DNA of 53,097 nucleotides from an uncultured Granulosicoccaceae bacterium (GTDB lineage Bacteria; Pseudomonadota; Gammaproteobacteria; Granulosicoccales; Granulosicoccaceae), in NCBI GenBank assembly GCA_937981955.1, contig CALJNA010000104.1:1-53097 (forward strand), in the 5' to 3' direction. This document shows, piece by piece, positions 17,149-25,630 of this stretch. A model generated the notes under the pieces. That model did not search any database. It was not told where the DNA came from and saw nothing but the letters and a program-made list of their open reading frames with translations. How positions within the stretch are numbered: position 1 is the stretch's first letter; every line of letters starts with the position of its first letter. A program made the position numbers and the translations under genes.

Positions 17149-18429
17149 TTAAATCTCAGATTTCATTTCTTTCGACGACCGCAGATAATAGTGTCGAGCC
17201 GGGCAATTGATTTGCTCGCCGGCGTATTCACGAAGTATGTCGGCTTTTAAATGAATGGCTTGGGTATTGCTGCTGTCCAGATAAATCAATCTGTCTATTA
17301 GTTGCAGAGCCCATTGATATTCTCCATCAGAGTGCGCTTTTTCAACTGCAGCCATAAGCGCATCAACACCACCTACAAGCTCTATAAATCTTTTCGCTTC
17401 TTCGTCCGGGGCAAGTGTACCCAGCGAAGTTGGGTTGCCATCGAACCAACCCATGGTACCAACACAATAAGCTCTCACCGACCAATCGACTCGACCATAG
17501 TATTCACGCAAATGTGGTTTTTTGGCCAGATCATCGGGCAATGTAACGGAGTTTGCTAATTGATCGATGGTCATGCCCGCATCCATGCCTTTGCGTGTTT
17601 GTTCAGTTACATGTCTTATCGCTTCACGATAATCGGTTAACAGTGACTTGATTTCATCTGCATTGGTGATTGCTTTAGTATGTCCGGGAGCCAGTATCTG
17701 GGCATTGAACTGCATGAGTAAATCCAGTGTATCGGCCCAGGTATCAAAGTCACGATACACCGTGCCTCGAATTGCATAAAGATTCGGAAACGATCGATAG
17801 AAGTTATCGCCGCAGAACAACACGTTTTTTTCCGGATACCAAATAACCATGTGATCAGGTGTTTCACCCGGCGCCATGACGAGTTGCAATTCAACACCGC
17901 AAAGCGTTAGGTGCTCACCATCCTCGCCAATACGTCTGGTTGGGGGCAGGCTGCCGGCACCCAAGCCTTGCATTGGTCGATCACCAGGACCAACGCCAAT
18001 GCCAATAAATTCATCCGGGTATTTAAGTCCAATTCCAAACTGTCGTTTGGTGCGTGCCTGCATGGCCTGGGTCGGTAACGGGTGATCTGAGGCCACGGCT
18101 AGAAAGTCATCGGAGAATTTTTCGCTGGCAAGAATGTCAGGGTTATGGTCTTTGGCAAAAACACTGGCGCCGGATACATGATCGCGGTGTGAATGTGTAT
18201 AGATAATCGTGTGGACGGGTAGGTTTGTTATCTTGCGGAATTCCGCCAATACATTTTCGGCAGCACCCGTCGATTCGGTGGTATCAATAATGATGACGCC
18301 ATCATCTCCAACGATCATGTAAGCGTTGGACGCGGCGAATCCAAAAGCCTGATAAACGTTATCGGCTAATTGAACAACGGATTTTCTGAAATAGTCCGGA
18401 TGCGCTTGTAGTTCTGGGTGGGTCCGCAT
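17149..18429 (-). CDS. SdsA1-like metallo-beta-lactamase-fold alkylsulfatase homologue (copy 1)
   Basis: A 426-residue protein. The N-terminal Zn domain carries THSHRDHVSGA (H79, H81, D83, H84), a second ligand region APGETPDH and GHTKAI. The segment NLYAIRGTVYRDFDTW resembles the NLYTLRGA motif of SdsA1-type alkylsulfatases, followed by their helical dimerisation domain (PARHYYL at the end). The C-terminal SCP2-like domain of the 650-residue enzymes is missing, so it is a short variant. Substrate unproven: a sulfate ester or another hydrolysable bond. GGAGGA precedes the ATG. It shares a divergent promoter region with two GntR-type sites. A close paralogue lies at 22.4 kb. Confidence 0.8.
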   Translation of the reverse strand: MRTHPELQAHPDYFRKSVVQLADNVYQAFGFAASNAYMIVGDDGVIIIDTTESTGAAENVLAEFRKITNLPVHTIIYTHSHRDHVSGASVFAKDHNPDILASEKFSDDFLAVASDHPLPTQAMQARTKRQFGIGLKYPDEFIGIGVGPGDRPMQGLGAGSLPPTRRIGEDGEHLTLCGVELQLVMAPGETPDHMVIWYPEKNVLFCGDNFYRSFPNLYAIRGTVYRDFDTWADTLDLLMQFNAQILAPGHTKAITNADEIKSLLTDYREAIRHVTEQTRKGMDAGMTIDQLANSVTLPDDLAKKPHLREYYGRVDWSVRAYCVGTMGWFDGNPTSLGTLAPDEEAKRFIELVGGVDALMAAVEKAHSDGEYQWALQLIDRLIYLDSSNTQAIHLKADILREYAGEQINCPARHYYLRSSKEMKSEI

Positions 18430-18532
18430 GAGTTTCCTCCGCTAATAATGCTATTCGTTGTTTTTCACTCGTATATAGCCATTCTCGTAGTTGAAGACTG
18501 GCAAATCCAGTGATTTTGTCATTTTAGCCCAG

Positions 18533-18546
18533 TTTGGGATCCCTAA
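18533..18546. promoter_or_regulatory. Candidate GntR operator O4
   Basis: TTTGGGATCCCTAA, one mismatch from the perfect 14-base palindrome at 10678. It lies between the divergent metallo-beta-lactamase gene (start 18429) and glutathione transferase gene (start 18651). Confidence 0.55.
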
Positions 18547-18594
18547 TTTGGAAAAATAGGCTTTGTTTGGCTGAGAAACCGTTTTATGTCTTGA

Positions 18595-18608
18595 TTCTGG
18601 ATCCCAAA
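18595..18608. promoter_or_regulatory. Candidate GntR operator O5
   Basis: TTCTGGATCCCAAA, two mismatches from the consensus. Its centre is 62 bases from O4, close to six helical turns, matching the 63-base O1-O2 spacing. Confidence 0.45.
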
Positions 18609-18650
18609 TGGGTAGACAATAAATCATCATCCATCGTGAGGACCCTGCTT

Positions 18651-19415
18651 ATGGCCGTAATTGTTCCAACCAACAAATCGGTTGAATCCTTAAAAGGCCT
18701 GCACCTGTACCACGGCGATATCTCAAACTGTTCCATGCGGGTTCGTATGACCTTGTCAGAGAAAGGTCTTGACTGGACGAGCCATCATCTGGATCTGAAG
18801 AAAAAGGAAAATATTTCTGATGAGTATTTCGGCATTAACCCAAAAGGTCTTGTGCCAACACTCATTGACAATGGCGTTGTCCACGTTGAATCGAATGAAA
18901 TAATCGACTACCTCGATAGCACTTACCCCAAGCCTTCTTTACGTTCAAAAGATAACGAGGCAGAAATGCTGGAGTGGCTGACCCTAGCCACGTCTTTGCA
19001 TGTGCCGGCGATAAAGCCCTACGTGTACGCCACAATGATTCAAAAGAAAGTGCAGAAAACAGCTGAGGAAGAAGAAAAGTATCAGGAACTGCAAACGAAC
19101 AAGGAATTAAAGGATTTTCATTCCAAGCACGCGGGCAGCAAAGCATTTGGTGATAAGGACATAGCCCAGTCAAAAAAGATTCTGGAAGAAACATTTATTA
19201 AGCTGGATAAGACGCTGGACGGAAGAACCTGGATTATGGGTGAGCAGTTTACGCTTGCTGACATATCGTGGATTCCAGTTCATTTCGTACTGATAGGTTG
19301 CGGCTACCCGTTTGAGCAGTACACCAATATTAGTCGCTGGGCTAACGCGTTTACAGCGAAGCAGTGTTATCAGGAAGGCATTATCAAGTGGTGTTCAGAT
19401 TTTTCGAAAGTGTAA
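18651..19415 (+). CDS. Glutathione S-transferase family protein
   Basis: About 254 residues: thioredoxin-fold domain with DISNCSMRVRMTLSEKG (candidate Ser/Cys), NPKGLVPTLIDNG (cis-Pro) and VESNEIIDYLD, then a helical domain ending in WIMGEQFTLADISW. It uses glutathione on an electrophile; the reaction is unknown. I start at MAVIVPTNK because GAGGA lies about 9 bases upstream, whereas the longer frame would start inside operator O4. Different in sequence from the LigF-like GST at 14.3 kb. It is followed by the TRAP binding protein gene after 107 bases and probably shares its operator-controlled promoter. Confidence 0.83.
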   Translation: MAVIVPTNKSVESLKGLHLYHGDISNCSMRVRMTLSEKGLDWTSHHLDLKKKENISDEYFGINPKGLVPTLIDNGVVHVESNEIIDYLDSTYPKPSLRSKDNEAEMLEWLTLATSLHVPAIKPYVYATMIQKKVQKTAEEEEKYQELQTNKELKDFHSKHAGSKAFGDKDIAQSKKILEETFIKLDKTLDGRTWIMGEQFTLADISWIPVHFVLIGCGYPFEQYTNISRWANAFTAKQCYQEGIIKWCSDFSKV

Positions 19416-19522
19416 ACGGTTCGCCTTTACCGTGGAACTTTATTAGAAAGAAAGCTGAATTAATAAGAAAATAGGTACTGTAGTCTGCATGAGCAGATGG
19501 AATTCCCAATGGAGGAAATTGT

Positions 19523-20545
19523 ATGAAATTGCAAATCAGAAAAAAAGTAGTCTCAGTGTTAATGGCCACTGGTTTGACAATGGCGTTTACCAATGTCGTG
19601 GCAGAGGAGCTCTCAGTTGCTACATTTATCCCGCCTCAACATCACATAAACTCATTCTACTTCGACTGGTTTGGCAAAGAGCTGGCCAAACGCTCGAATG
19701 GGTCGTTAAACATCAAAGTCTACCCAGCCGGGCAGCTTGGTGCCGGTCCCGTACAGCAGTACAAACGCGTGGTTGAAGGGGTTGCAGATATTGCTTTTGG
19801 TTTGCAAACCTATTCTCCAACCATCTTCCCTAAGTCAATTCTCATTGTCCCACCGGGAAAAGCAACGAATGCGCTCGAGGCTACTGAAGCATTGCTGAGT
19901 GTGTATGACGAGCATCTGGCTGATGAATATCAGGATGTAAAATTGATTGGCTTGTTTACGGTAGCGGGGGATGCGTGGGCGTCAACAAAGGATATTTCCA
20001 CGCTTGATGGTTTGAATGGTTCTAAGATTGTTCCGTTCGCGACCATGGTTACGCCGCTGATGGAGGCCATGGGTGTTGTTCCGGTTCAAATGCCAGTGAC
20101 AGAAATGTACACAGGCTTATCAACCGGGACGATTGATGGTACTACGATATCGCCGGCTCAAATGGACAAGCCATGGAATTTTTCTGAAGTATCCACCCAT
20201 TACATAGACAACATTCCCGTCTCCTTCGCAGTATTCTTTGTTGCAATGAACAAGGAGCGCTATGAAGGTTTGTCGGACGAGCATCGAGCCATCATCGACG
20301 AAATTTCAGGAGAGACCGCTTCCATGATGGGTGCAAAGAGCTTTCACAATGAAGGTGAACGTGGTAAAGCCTGGCATGCAACCAAGCCCGCGGCGATGGC
20401 TGAAGTTAACTCTATCAGTGTGTCAGCAGAGGAACGAGCGAAGATGGATGCGATCATTGCTGAAGCCATGAAAGGTATATTTGCTGAATACGCAGAGCGT
20501 GGCATTGACAATGCCGAAGAAATATTTAATGCCATGAACAAATAA
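19523..20545 (+). CDS. dctP: TRAP transporter substrate-binding protein (DctP family)
   Basis: A 340-residue periplasmic protein with a Sec signal (about residues 1-27, ending NVVA). The DctP fold is shown by FIPPQHHINSFYFDWFGKEL, KVYPAGQLGAG, a helix ending VADIAFGLQTYSP and MYTGLSTGTIDGTTISPAQM. The Arg/Asn positions that bind substrate carboxylates are not clear to me by eye. GGAGGA precedes the ATG. It is the only binding protein in the window and presumably serves DctQM 6.7 kb upstream; both units carry the same operator type. A strong terminator follows. Confidence 0.88.
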   Translation: MKLQIRKKVVSVLMATGLTMAFTNVVAEELSVATFIPPQHHINSFYFDWFGKELAKRSNGSLNIKVYPAGQLGAGPVQQYKRVVEGVADIAFGLQTYSPTIFPKSILIVPPGKATNALEATEALLSVYDEHLADEYQDVKLIGLFTVAGDAWASTKDISTLDGLNGSKIVPFATMVTPLMEAMGVVPVQMPVTEMYTGLSTGTIDGTTISPAQMDKPWNFSEVSTHYIDNIPVSFAVFFVAMNKERYEGLSDEHRAIIDEISGETASMMGAKSFHNEGERGKAWHATKPAAMAEVNSISVSAEERAKMDAIIAEAMKGIFAEYAERGIDNAEEIFNAMNK

Positions 20546-20603
20546 AATTTGTTCGCATAATTTTTCAGCAATTTTTTAGTGAGTTATTCTTAACCGAGTA
20601 GTG

Positions 20604-20633
20604 AAAAGCCGGGCGCGATTGCCCCGGCTTTTT
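20604..20633 (+). terminator. Rho-independent terminator after dctP
   Basis: AAAAGCCGGG at 20604-20613 pairs with CCCGGCTTTT at 20623-20632 around a 9-base loop, followed by T residues. It ends the GST-dctP unit 59 bases after the stop and separates it from the sulfatase gene. Confidence 0.85.
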
Positions 20634-20671
20634 CATCTAACAACCTGTGCCAATCGTATCGAAATACTGCC

Positions 20672-22327
20672 ATGAGTAATAAAAAGCAAACGGCTCGCAA
20701 GAACGTGTTGTTCATCATGTGCGATCAGCTCAGATTTGACTATTTGCGCTGCAGTGGTCACAAGTCAATCAGTACACCGAATATTGATAAGTTGGCTCAG
20801 CGGGGCGTTCGATTCAGCAACGCCTATTGTCAGTCACCGATCTGTGGTCCGTCACGGATGAGCACGTATACCGGCCGGTATGTTTCTTCACATGGCTCGG
20901 CATCAAACTTTGCGCCGCTAAGAATAGGTGAAAGAAACATTGGTCATCATCTAAACCCGCTTGGGGTCCGAACGGTTCTGGTTGGAAAGACGCACATGAT
21001 TGCCGACCAGGAAGGAATGCGAAGGCTGGGCGTGGAGCCGACTAGCGAGATTGGTGTTCACCATACTCAGGCTGGGTTCGAGGTTGTTGAAAGGGATGAT
21101 GGTATTCACCCTGATTCTATGGTCAAAGACAATTTGGCGTATAACCAATACTTGAAATCTCGAGGTTATACCGAAGATGATAATCCCTGGCATTGGGCGG
21201 CGAATTCAGTAGAAACTGATGAAGGGGTGCGCTCGGGTTTTTTTAACGATCAGGTTGATCGACCTGCCAGAGTCTCGGATGAAGATTCTGAAACGCCGTA
21301 CATGACTCGGCGGGCGATCGAGTTTCTTTCTTCAGATGACGGGGAAACGCCCTGGCTGTTGCATTTGTCCTACATCAAGCCGCACTGGCCATATGTCGCA
21401 CCTGCACCCTATAACGACATGTATTCTGCGAAAGATGTGCCACCGGCCATCAGATCAGATGAAGAACTTAACGACACCAATCCATTAATGAAATTGTTTA
21501 TGGAGCGTGTGTCCGGAAAAACATTCGGCAAAGAAGAAGCGCGGGAGAAAGTTATTCCGGTCTACATGGGGCTGATTACCCAGATAGACGATCAGTTGGG
21601 CATCCTGTTTGAATTTATGCAAGACAGAGGATTGCTTGACGACACCATGATAGTTTTTACCTCAGATCATGGTGATTATTTTGGTGACCATTGGATGGGC
21701 GATAAAGACTATTTCCATGAGCCGTCCGTAAAAGTCCCACTAATAGTTGTTGATCCTGATAACAAAGCTGACTCAACACGCGGAACTGTTGATGACTCTT
21801 TGGTCGAGCTGATCGATTTAATCCCCACGTTTATTGATTACTATGGTGGCGAGACACCAAAGAATATTCTGGATGGCCATTCACTCCTGCCTTGTATACA
21901 TGGTAGGGATGTGGTGCCTCGCAAATACGCGGTGAGTGAATACGACTACTCCTGCCAGGTATTCAGACCGCAAACTGAAAAGCAACCATTAGAGTGTCGG
22001 TCATACATGATCGCAACCACGCAATGGAAGTTGATTCATGCGCCAGGCTATCCTCCGGTATTATTCGATTTGAAAAACGATCCAGATGAACTAACTGATC
22101 TGGGACGTCGTGATGAATATGCAGACACCAGACAAACACTTTTTAACTTGCTGGCAGAGTGGGCATTGCAATACCGCCAGCGTGAAACCTGGTCTGAAGA
22201 GCATAATCTTAAAATGACCGGTATGGAAGAGACGCTAGGCGTGCTTATTGGTTATTGGAACGAGAAGGATACTGAGGGTAAAGACCCGAAAATTATACCT
22301 GTGCGAAAACCTTCTAAATCTAGTTAG
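20672..22327 (+). CDS. Type I sulfatase / phosphonate monoester hydrolase family protein
   Basis: A 551-residue alkaline-phosphatase-superfamily hydrolase without signal peptide, so cytoplasmic. N-terminal metal site MCDQLRFDY (D18, Q19), formylglycine motif C58-G-P60-S-R62 followed by TGRY, VGKTHM, and the second metal site TSDHGDYFGDHWMGDKD with downstream VPLIV. The Cys fits the C-x-P-x-R rule for oxidation to formylglycine. The group includes choline sulfatases, aryl sulfatases and phosphonate monoester hydrolases; DQ plus CGPSR leans toward the last two, but the ester type cannot be settled. Flanked on both sides by SdsA1-like genes. No maturase gene is in the window. Confidence 0.85.
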   Translation: MSNKKQTARKNVLFIMCDQLRFDYLRCSGHKSISTPNIDKLAQRGVRFSNAYCQSPICGPSRMSTYTGRYVSSHGSASNFAPLRIGERNIGHHLNPLGVRTVLVGKTHMIADQEGMRRLGVEPTSEIGVHHTQAGFEVVERDDGIHPDSMVKDNLAYNQYLKSRGYTEDDNPWHWAANSVETDEGVRSGFFNDQVDRPARVSDEDSETPYMTRRAIEFLSSDDGETPWLLHLSYIKPHWPYVAPAPYNDMYSAKDVPPAIRSDEELNDTNPLMKLFMERVSGKTFGKEEAREKVIPVYMGLITQIDDQLGILFEFMQDRGLLDDTMIVFTSDHGDYFGDHWMGDKDYFHEPSVKVPLIVVDPDNKADSTRGTVDDSLVELIDLIPTFIDYYGGETPKNILDGHSLLPCIHGRDVVPRKYAVSEYDYSCQVFRPQTEKQPLECRSYMIATTQWKLIHAPGYPPVLFDLKNDPDELTDLGRRDEYADTRQTLFNLLAEWALQYRQRETWSEEHNLKMTGMEETLGVLIGYWNEKDTEGKDPKIIPVRKPSKSS

Positions 22328-22373
22328 CTTTGCATAGATATAAAAACCGATCATTTGAATACAAGGTGGATTG

Positions 22374-23657
22374 ATGAATCCGAATCCTGAGTTGGTAGCT
22401 CAAAGCAAACAGTTTGAAAAGCAAGTCATTGAGCTTGCTCCAGATGTTTATGGCGCAATTGGTTTCGCTGCGTCCAATGTGTACATGCTGATCGGTGACG
22501 ACGGTTTGATTATTATTGATTCGACGGAAACCACAAAAGCGGCCGAGAATATATTTGCCGAATTTCGTAAAGTCACTAAAAAGCCGGTTAAAACCATTAT
22601 ATATACCCACTCACATCGTGATCATATTAGTGGCGCGAGTGTCTTTGCGGAGAATAATAATCCGGAAATTATTGCCAGTGATAATTTCGAGTCAGATCTT
22701 GTTGCCATCGACAGTGTTCATCCGAAGCCAGGAATGGCATTAATGGCACGAACAAAACGTCAGTTTGGTATGGGGCTATCATTTCCGGCGGAGCGAGTCA
22801 GTGTGGGGGTTGGCCCGGGTGACCGTCCAATGGAAGGTATGGGGGCTGGCTATATGGAGCCGACAGTACTCATTAAAGAGCAGAGATCGTCGCTGTCTCG
22901 TTACGGTATCGATCTCGAACTGATAAAAGCACCTGGTGAGACCCCGGATCATATTGTTGTCTGGTACAGCGCGCGCAAAATGTTGTTTTGTGGTGACAAC
23001 TTTTATTCTTCATTTCCCATGTTATATGCAATTCGTGGTACCGCGTATCGCGATTTCAACGCCTGGGTTGACTCACTTGAACTATTAATCGAGTTTCAAG
23101 CTGAGACGCTCGCGCCCGGACACACCATGCCCGTTACCGGTGAGGACAAGATTAAAGAATATCTGGGCGACTATCGCGACGCGATTAAATCTTTGGTCGC
23201 GCAAACAGTCGATGGTATGAATCGACAGCTCGGGCCAGATGAGTTGGCGCACTCGGTCAAACTACCCGTTGGGCTTGCTGAAAAGCCATACCTTAAAGAA
23301 TTTTATGGAAAAGTAGCATGGTCTGTTAGAGCGTATTTTGCAGGTACCTTGGGTTGGTTTGACGGTAATGCGACCAATCTGGCAAGGCTTTCTCCTAAGC
23401 AGCGTGCCCTTAATACTATTGCCCTTGCCGGCGGCGCGGATGCACTGCTCGAAGCAGCCAATAAAGCGGCATCAGAAAGTCAACATCAATGGGCGCTCGA
23501 GTTGGTTGATCATTTGATTGCTGCAGATGAAGAATCGCATGCGGCTAAGATGCTTAAAGTCTCGTCATTGCGCGCGATGGCCGATCTGGAAATTAATGCG
23601 GCCGGTCGTAATTACTATTTGTTGTCAGCGCAGGAAATTGAACAATCGCTGACATGA
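22374..23657 (+). CDS. SdsA1-like metallo-beta-lactamase-fold alkylsulfatase homologue (copy 2)
   Basis: A 427-residue paralogue of the protein at 17.1-18.4 kb; over the first Zn motif region (residues 21-92) I count 54 identities in 72 positions. It has the same THSHRDH ligands (H79, H81, D83, H84), APGETPDH, NLYAIRGT-like MLYAIRGTAYRDF and a C-terminal RNYYLLSAQEI typical of the alkylsulfatase dimerisation domain. It also lacks the SCP2-like domain. AGGTGG lies before the ATG; a TTG three bases upstream is less likely. It follows the sulfatase gene by 46 bases and precedes the BKACE gene, probably in one operon. Confidence 0.82.
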   Translation: MNPNPELVAQSKQFEKQVIELAPDVYGAIGFAASNVYMLIGDDGLIIIDSTETTKAAENIFAEFRKVTKKPVKTIIYTHSHRDHISGASVFAENNNPEIIASDNFESDLVAIDSVHPKPGMALMARTKRQFGMGLSFPAERVSVGVGPGDRPMEGMGAGYMEPTVLIKEQRSSLSRYGIDLELIKAPGETPDHIVVWYSARKMLFCGDNFYSSFPMLYAIRGTAYRDFNAWVDSLELLIEFQAETLAPGHTMPVTGEDKIKEYLGDYRDAIKSLVAQTVDGMNRQLGPDELAHSVKLPVGLAEKPYLKEFYGKVAWSVRAYFAGTLGWFDGNATNLARLSPKQRALNTIALAGGADALLEAANKAASESQHQWALELVDHLIAADEESHAAKMLKVSSLRAMADLEINAAGRNYYLLSAQEIEQSLT

Positions 23658-23696
23658 AAATATTTCTGAAACATTTTTTGTTTTGAGTCCTGAATA

Positions 23697-24530
23697 GTGA
23701 ATAAGCCTTGCATTATTTGTGTTGCGATTACTGGTTCTTTGCCAACTAAGGCGAACAACCCGGCAGTGCCCATTACCGTAACCGAGCAAGTAGAAAGTAC
23801 TCAAGCAGCCTTTGAAGCCGGCGCCGTTATTTGTCATGCCCACGTGCGCAATGATGATCAAACTCCGACGAGCGACCCGGAAAAATTTTCGGCGCTAAAA
23901 GAAGAGCTGAAAAAACACTGCCCGGGTATGATTATTCAGTTTTCAACCGGTGGCCGCTCAGGCGCTGGAAAGGAACGTGGCGGCATGTTGCCATTGAAAC
24001 CGGATATGGCATCTTTAACGGTTGGCTCTAACAACTTTCCAACGCGTATCTACGAGAATTCCCCGCAGCTGGTGGACTGGCTTGCAGAGGAAATGCACGT
24101 GAACGATGTGTTGCCCGAAATTGAGGCGTTTGACTTAAGCCATATTTTTAAAGCTGCGGCAATGCATAAGGATGGCCGACTCCCGAAAAAGCCGTATGTT
24201 CAGTTTGTCATGGGAGTGAAAAATGCGATGCCGGTTGATAAAGACGTGTTTGATTTTTATATCAAAACCACCAAACGATTGTTACCCAATGCCGATTGGT
24301 GTGCTGCAGGCATTGGTGCCGGCCAATATGTCGTCAACGAGTGGTGTGTATCAGCGGGTGGACATGCTCGAACCGGTTTAGAAGATAATGTTCGGCTGGA
24401 CAAAAAAACATTGGCACCCTCGAATGCAGCGCTTGTGCAGCGTGTTACTGAATTGTGCGATAAGTACGAACGTCCAGTTGCTGATTTCGTGCAAGCGCGA
24501 AACATGCTTGGTCTGCCCAATGCCGTCTGA
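23697..24530 (+). CDS. Beta-keto acid cleavage enzyme (BKACE, DUF849)
   Basis: A 277-residue TIM-barrel protein of the BKACE family, which condenses a beta-keto acid with acetyl-CoA to give acetoacetate and a CoA ester. Visible residues: Zn ligands H47 and H49 in CHAHVRND, the FSTGGRSGAGK loop, VGSNNFP, E143 in VLPEIEAF, and R225, E229 and D230 in GGHARTGLEDN, which line up with the known Kce active site. GTG start. This suggests that the pathway passes through a beta-keto acid. It follows the second SdsA1-like gene by 39 bases and precedes the dioxygenase gene by 30. Confidence 0.87.
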   Translation: MNKPCIICVAITGSLPTKANNPAVPITVTEQVESTQAAFEAGAVICHAHVRNDDQTPTSDPEKFSALKEELKKHCPGMIIQFSTGGRSGAGKERGGMLPLKPDMASLTVGSNNFPTRIYENSPQLVDWLAEEMHVNDVLPEIEAFDLSHIFKAAAMHKDGRLPKKPYVQFVMGVKNAMPVDKDVFDFYIKTTKRLLPNADWCAAGIGAGQYVVNEWCVSAGGHARTGLEDNVRLDKKTLAPSNAALVQRVTELCDKYERPVADFVQARNMLGLPNAV

Positions 24531-24560
24531 TTTGAACTCGAAAAACAGCCACGGTGATAA

Positions 24561-25595
24561 ATGAACAAGGCTGATAACTTACAGATGGCTCCGGTATCAG
24601 ATAATGCCGATTGGACAGGAGAAGCGCTCGCATCAAGTATCGGTTGGCGATACGTTTTGAATGCGTCGGAAATACGCGATCTGCGTAAGATGGCAGCGGT
24701 TGTACGAGTGTTAATTGACAACGATCCGAACAAGTTGCTGTCGCTGCCAGAGAACCAATTTCATTTAGGTGTATTTGCACCGCGCTCGGATCAAATTTTT
24801 CAAGAACTTAAGAGTGGCAATGGCATAGCGTTGATTAAAGGCTTGCCGATTGATGAGTTGGAACCGCTCGATACCGCAATTATCTACTGGGCTATTGGGC
24901 TTAAATTAGGTCAGGCAACACCGAACAACCCGGAAGGTGACATGTTTGGCCATATTACCGATTTGGGCAAAACTCAGAAAGATGCGAATAGCCGAGGTTA
25001 CCAAACGCGCGAGGCCATGGACTATCACTGCGACCAATGCGACATTGTGGGGTTACTGTGTTTGCGCAAAGCAAAGTCGGGTGGTGAATCCAAAGTCGCC
25101 AGTTCCATAGCCATGTACAACGAAATGGTTCGAACATACCCTGAACATGCCGAGGTTTTAACAAAGCCATTGTGCTGGTCGAAAATGGGTGAGTATGCAG
25201 ATGGTGAACAGCCTTATTATCAAAGTCCGGTATTCAATTTCTTTGATAGCCAGCTCTGTGTGTCATTTGGTCCCATACATATAATCAAAGGTCATAACCT
25301 GGACGAAACACCCGCACTGAGCTCACTTCAACGTGAGGCGATTCGAATCGCTGAGGATATCGCAGACGAACAACGGTACGACATGGTACTTGATCGCGGT
25401 GATATGCAATTTCTGAATAACTATGTTGCTCTGCACACAAGATCAGCGTACGAAGATTATGAAGAGCCGGAGCGTAAACGCCTGCTGTGGCGATTGTGGT
25501 TAATGAATTCAGATTTGCGCGCGCGAACAGACTACGCACGAAACTTTCAAAATGGTGTAAAGCTCGGTAATCAACGTGCTCAGATTCGTCTGTAA
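24561..25595 (+). CDS. TauD/TfdA-like Fe(II)/2-oxoglutarate dioxygenase
   Basis: A 344-residue protein of the TauD superfamily. The facial triad is H156-x-D158 in DYHCDQCD and H292 in YVALHTRSAYED, with a candidate 2-oxoglutarate-binding Arg near 308-311 (ERKRLLWRLWLMN). FGHITDLG at about 129-136 is typical of the group. Family members hydroxylate carbon next to sulfonate, sulfate, amine or ether groups so that the product falls apart (TauD, AtsK, TfdA). Here the target is probably the island substrate or an intermediate. Cotranscribed with BKACE and SnoaL-like genes. Confidence 0.83.
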   Translation: MNKADNLQMAPVSDNADWTGEALASSIGWRYVLNASEIRDLRKMAAVVRVLIDNDPNKLLSLPENQFHLGVFAPRSDQIFQELKSGNGIALIKGLPIDELEPLDTAIIYWAIGLKLGQATPNNPEGDMFGHITDLGKTQKDANSRGYQTREAMDYHCDQCDIVGLLCLRKAKSGGESKVASSIAMYNEMVRTYPEHAEVLTKPLCWSKMGEYADGEQPYYQSPVFNFFDSQLCVSFGPIHIIKGHNLDETPALSSLQREAIRIAEDIADEQRYDMVLDRGDMQFLNNYVALHTRSAYEDYEEPERKRLLWRLWLMNSDLRARTDYARNFQNGVKLGNQRAQIRL

Positions 25596-25630
25596 AGTGC
25601 GCAACTAGTTTCTGAAGGAGATTTTTTATT

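Noticed and set aside
24257..24780. Minus-strand frames of 111-158 codons across BKACE and the dioxygenase gene
   Set aside because: They cross the boundary between two well-supported genes on the other strand and match nothing.
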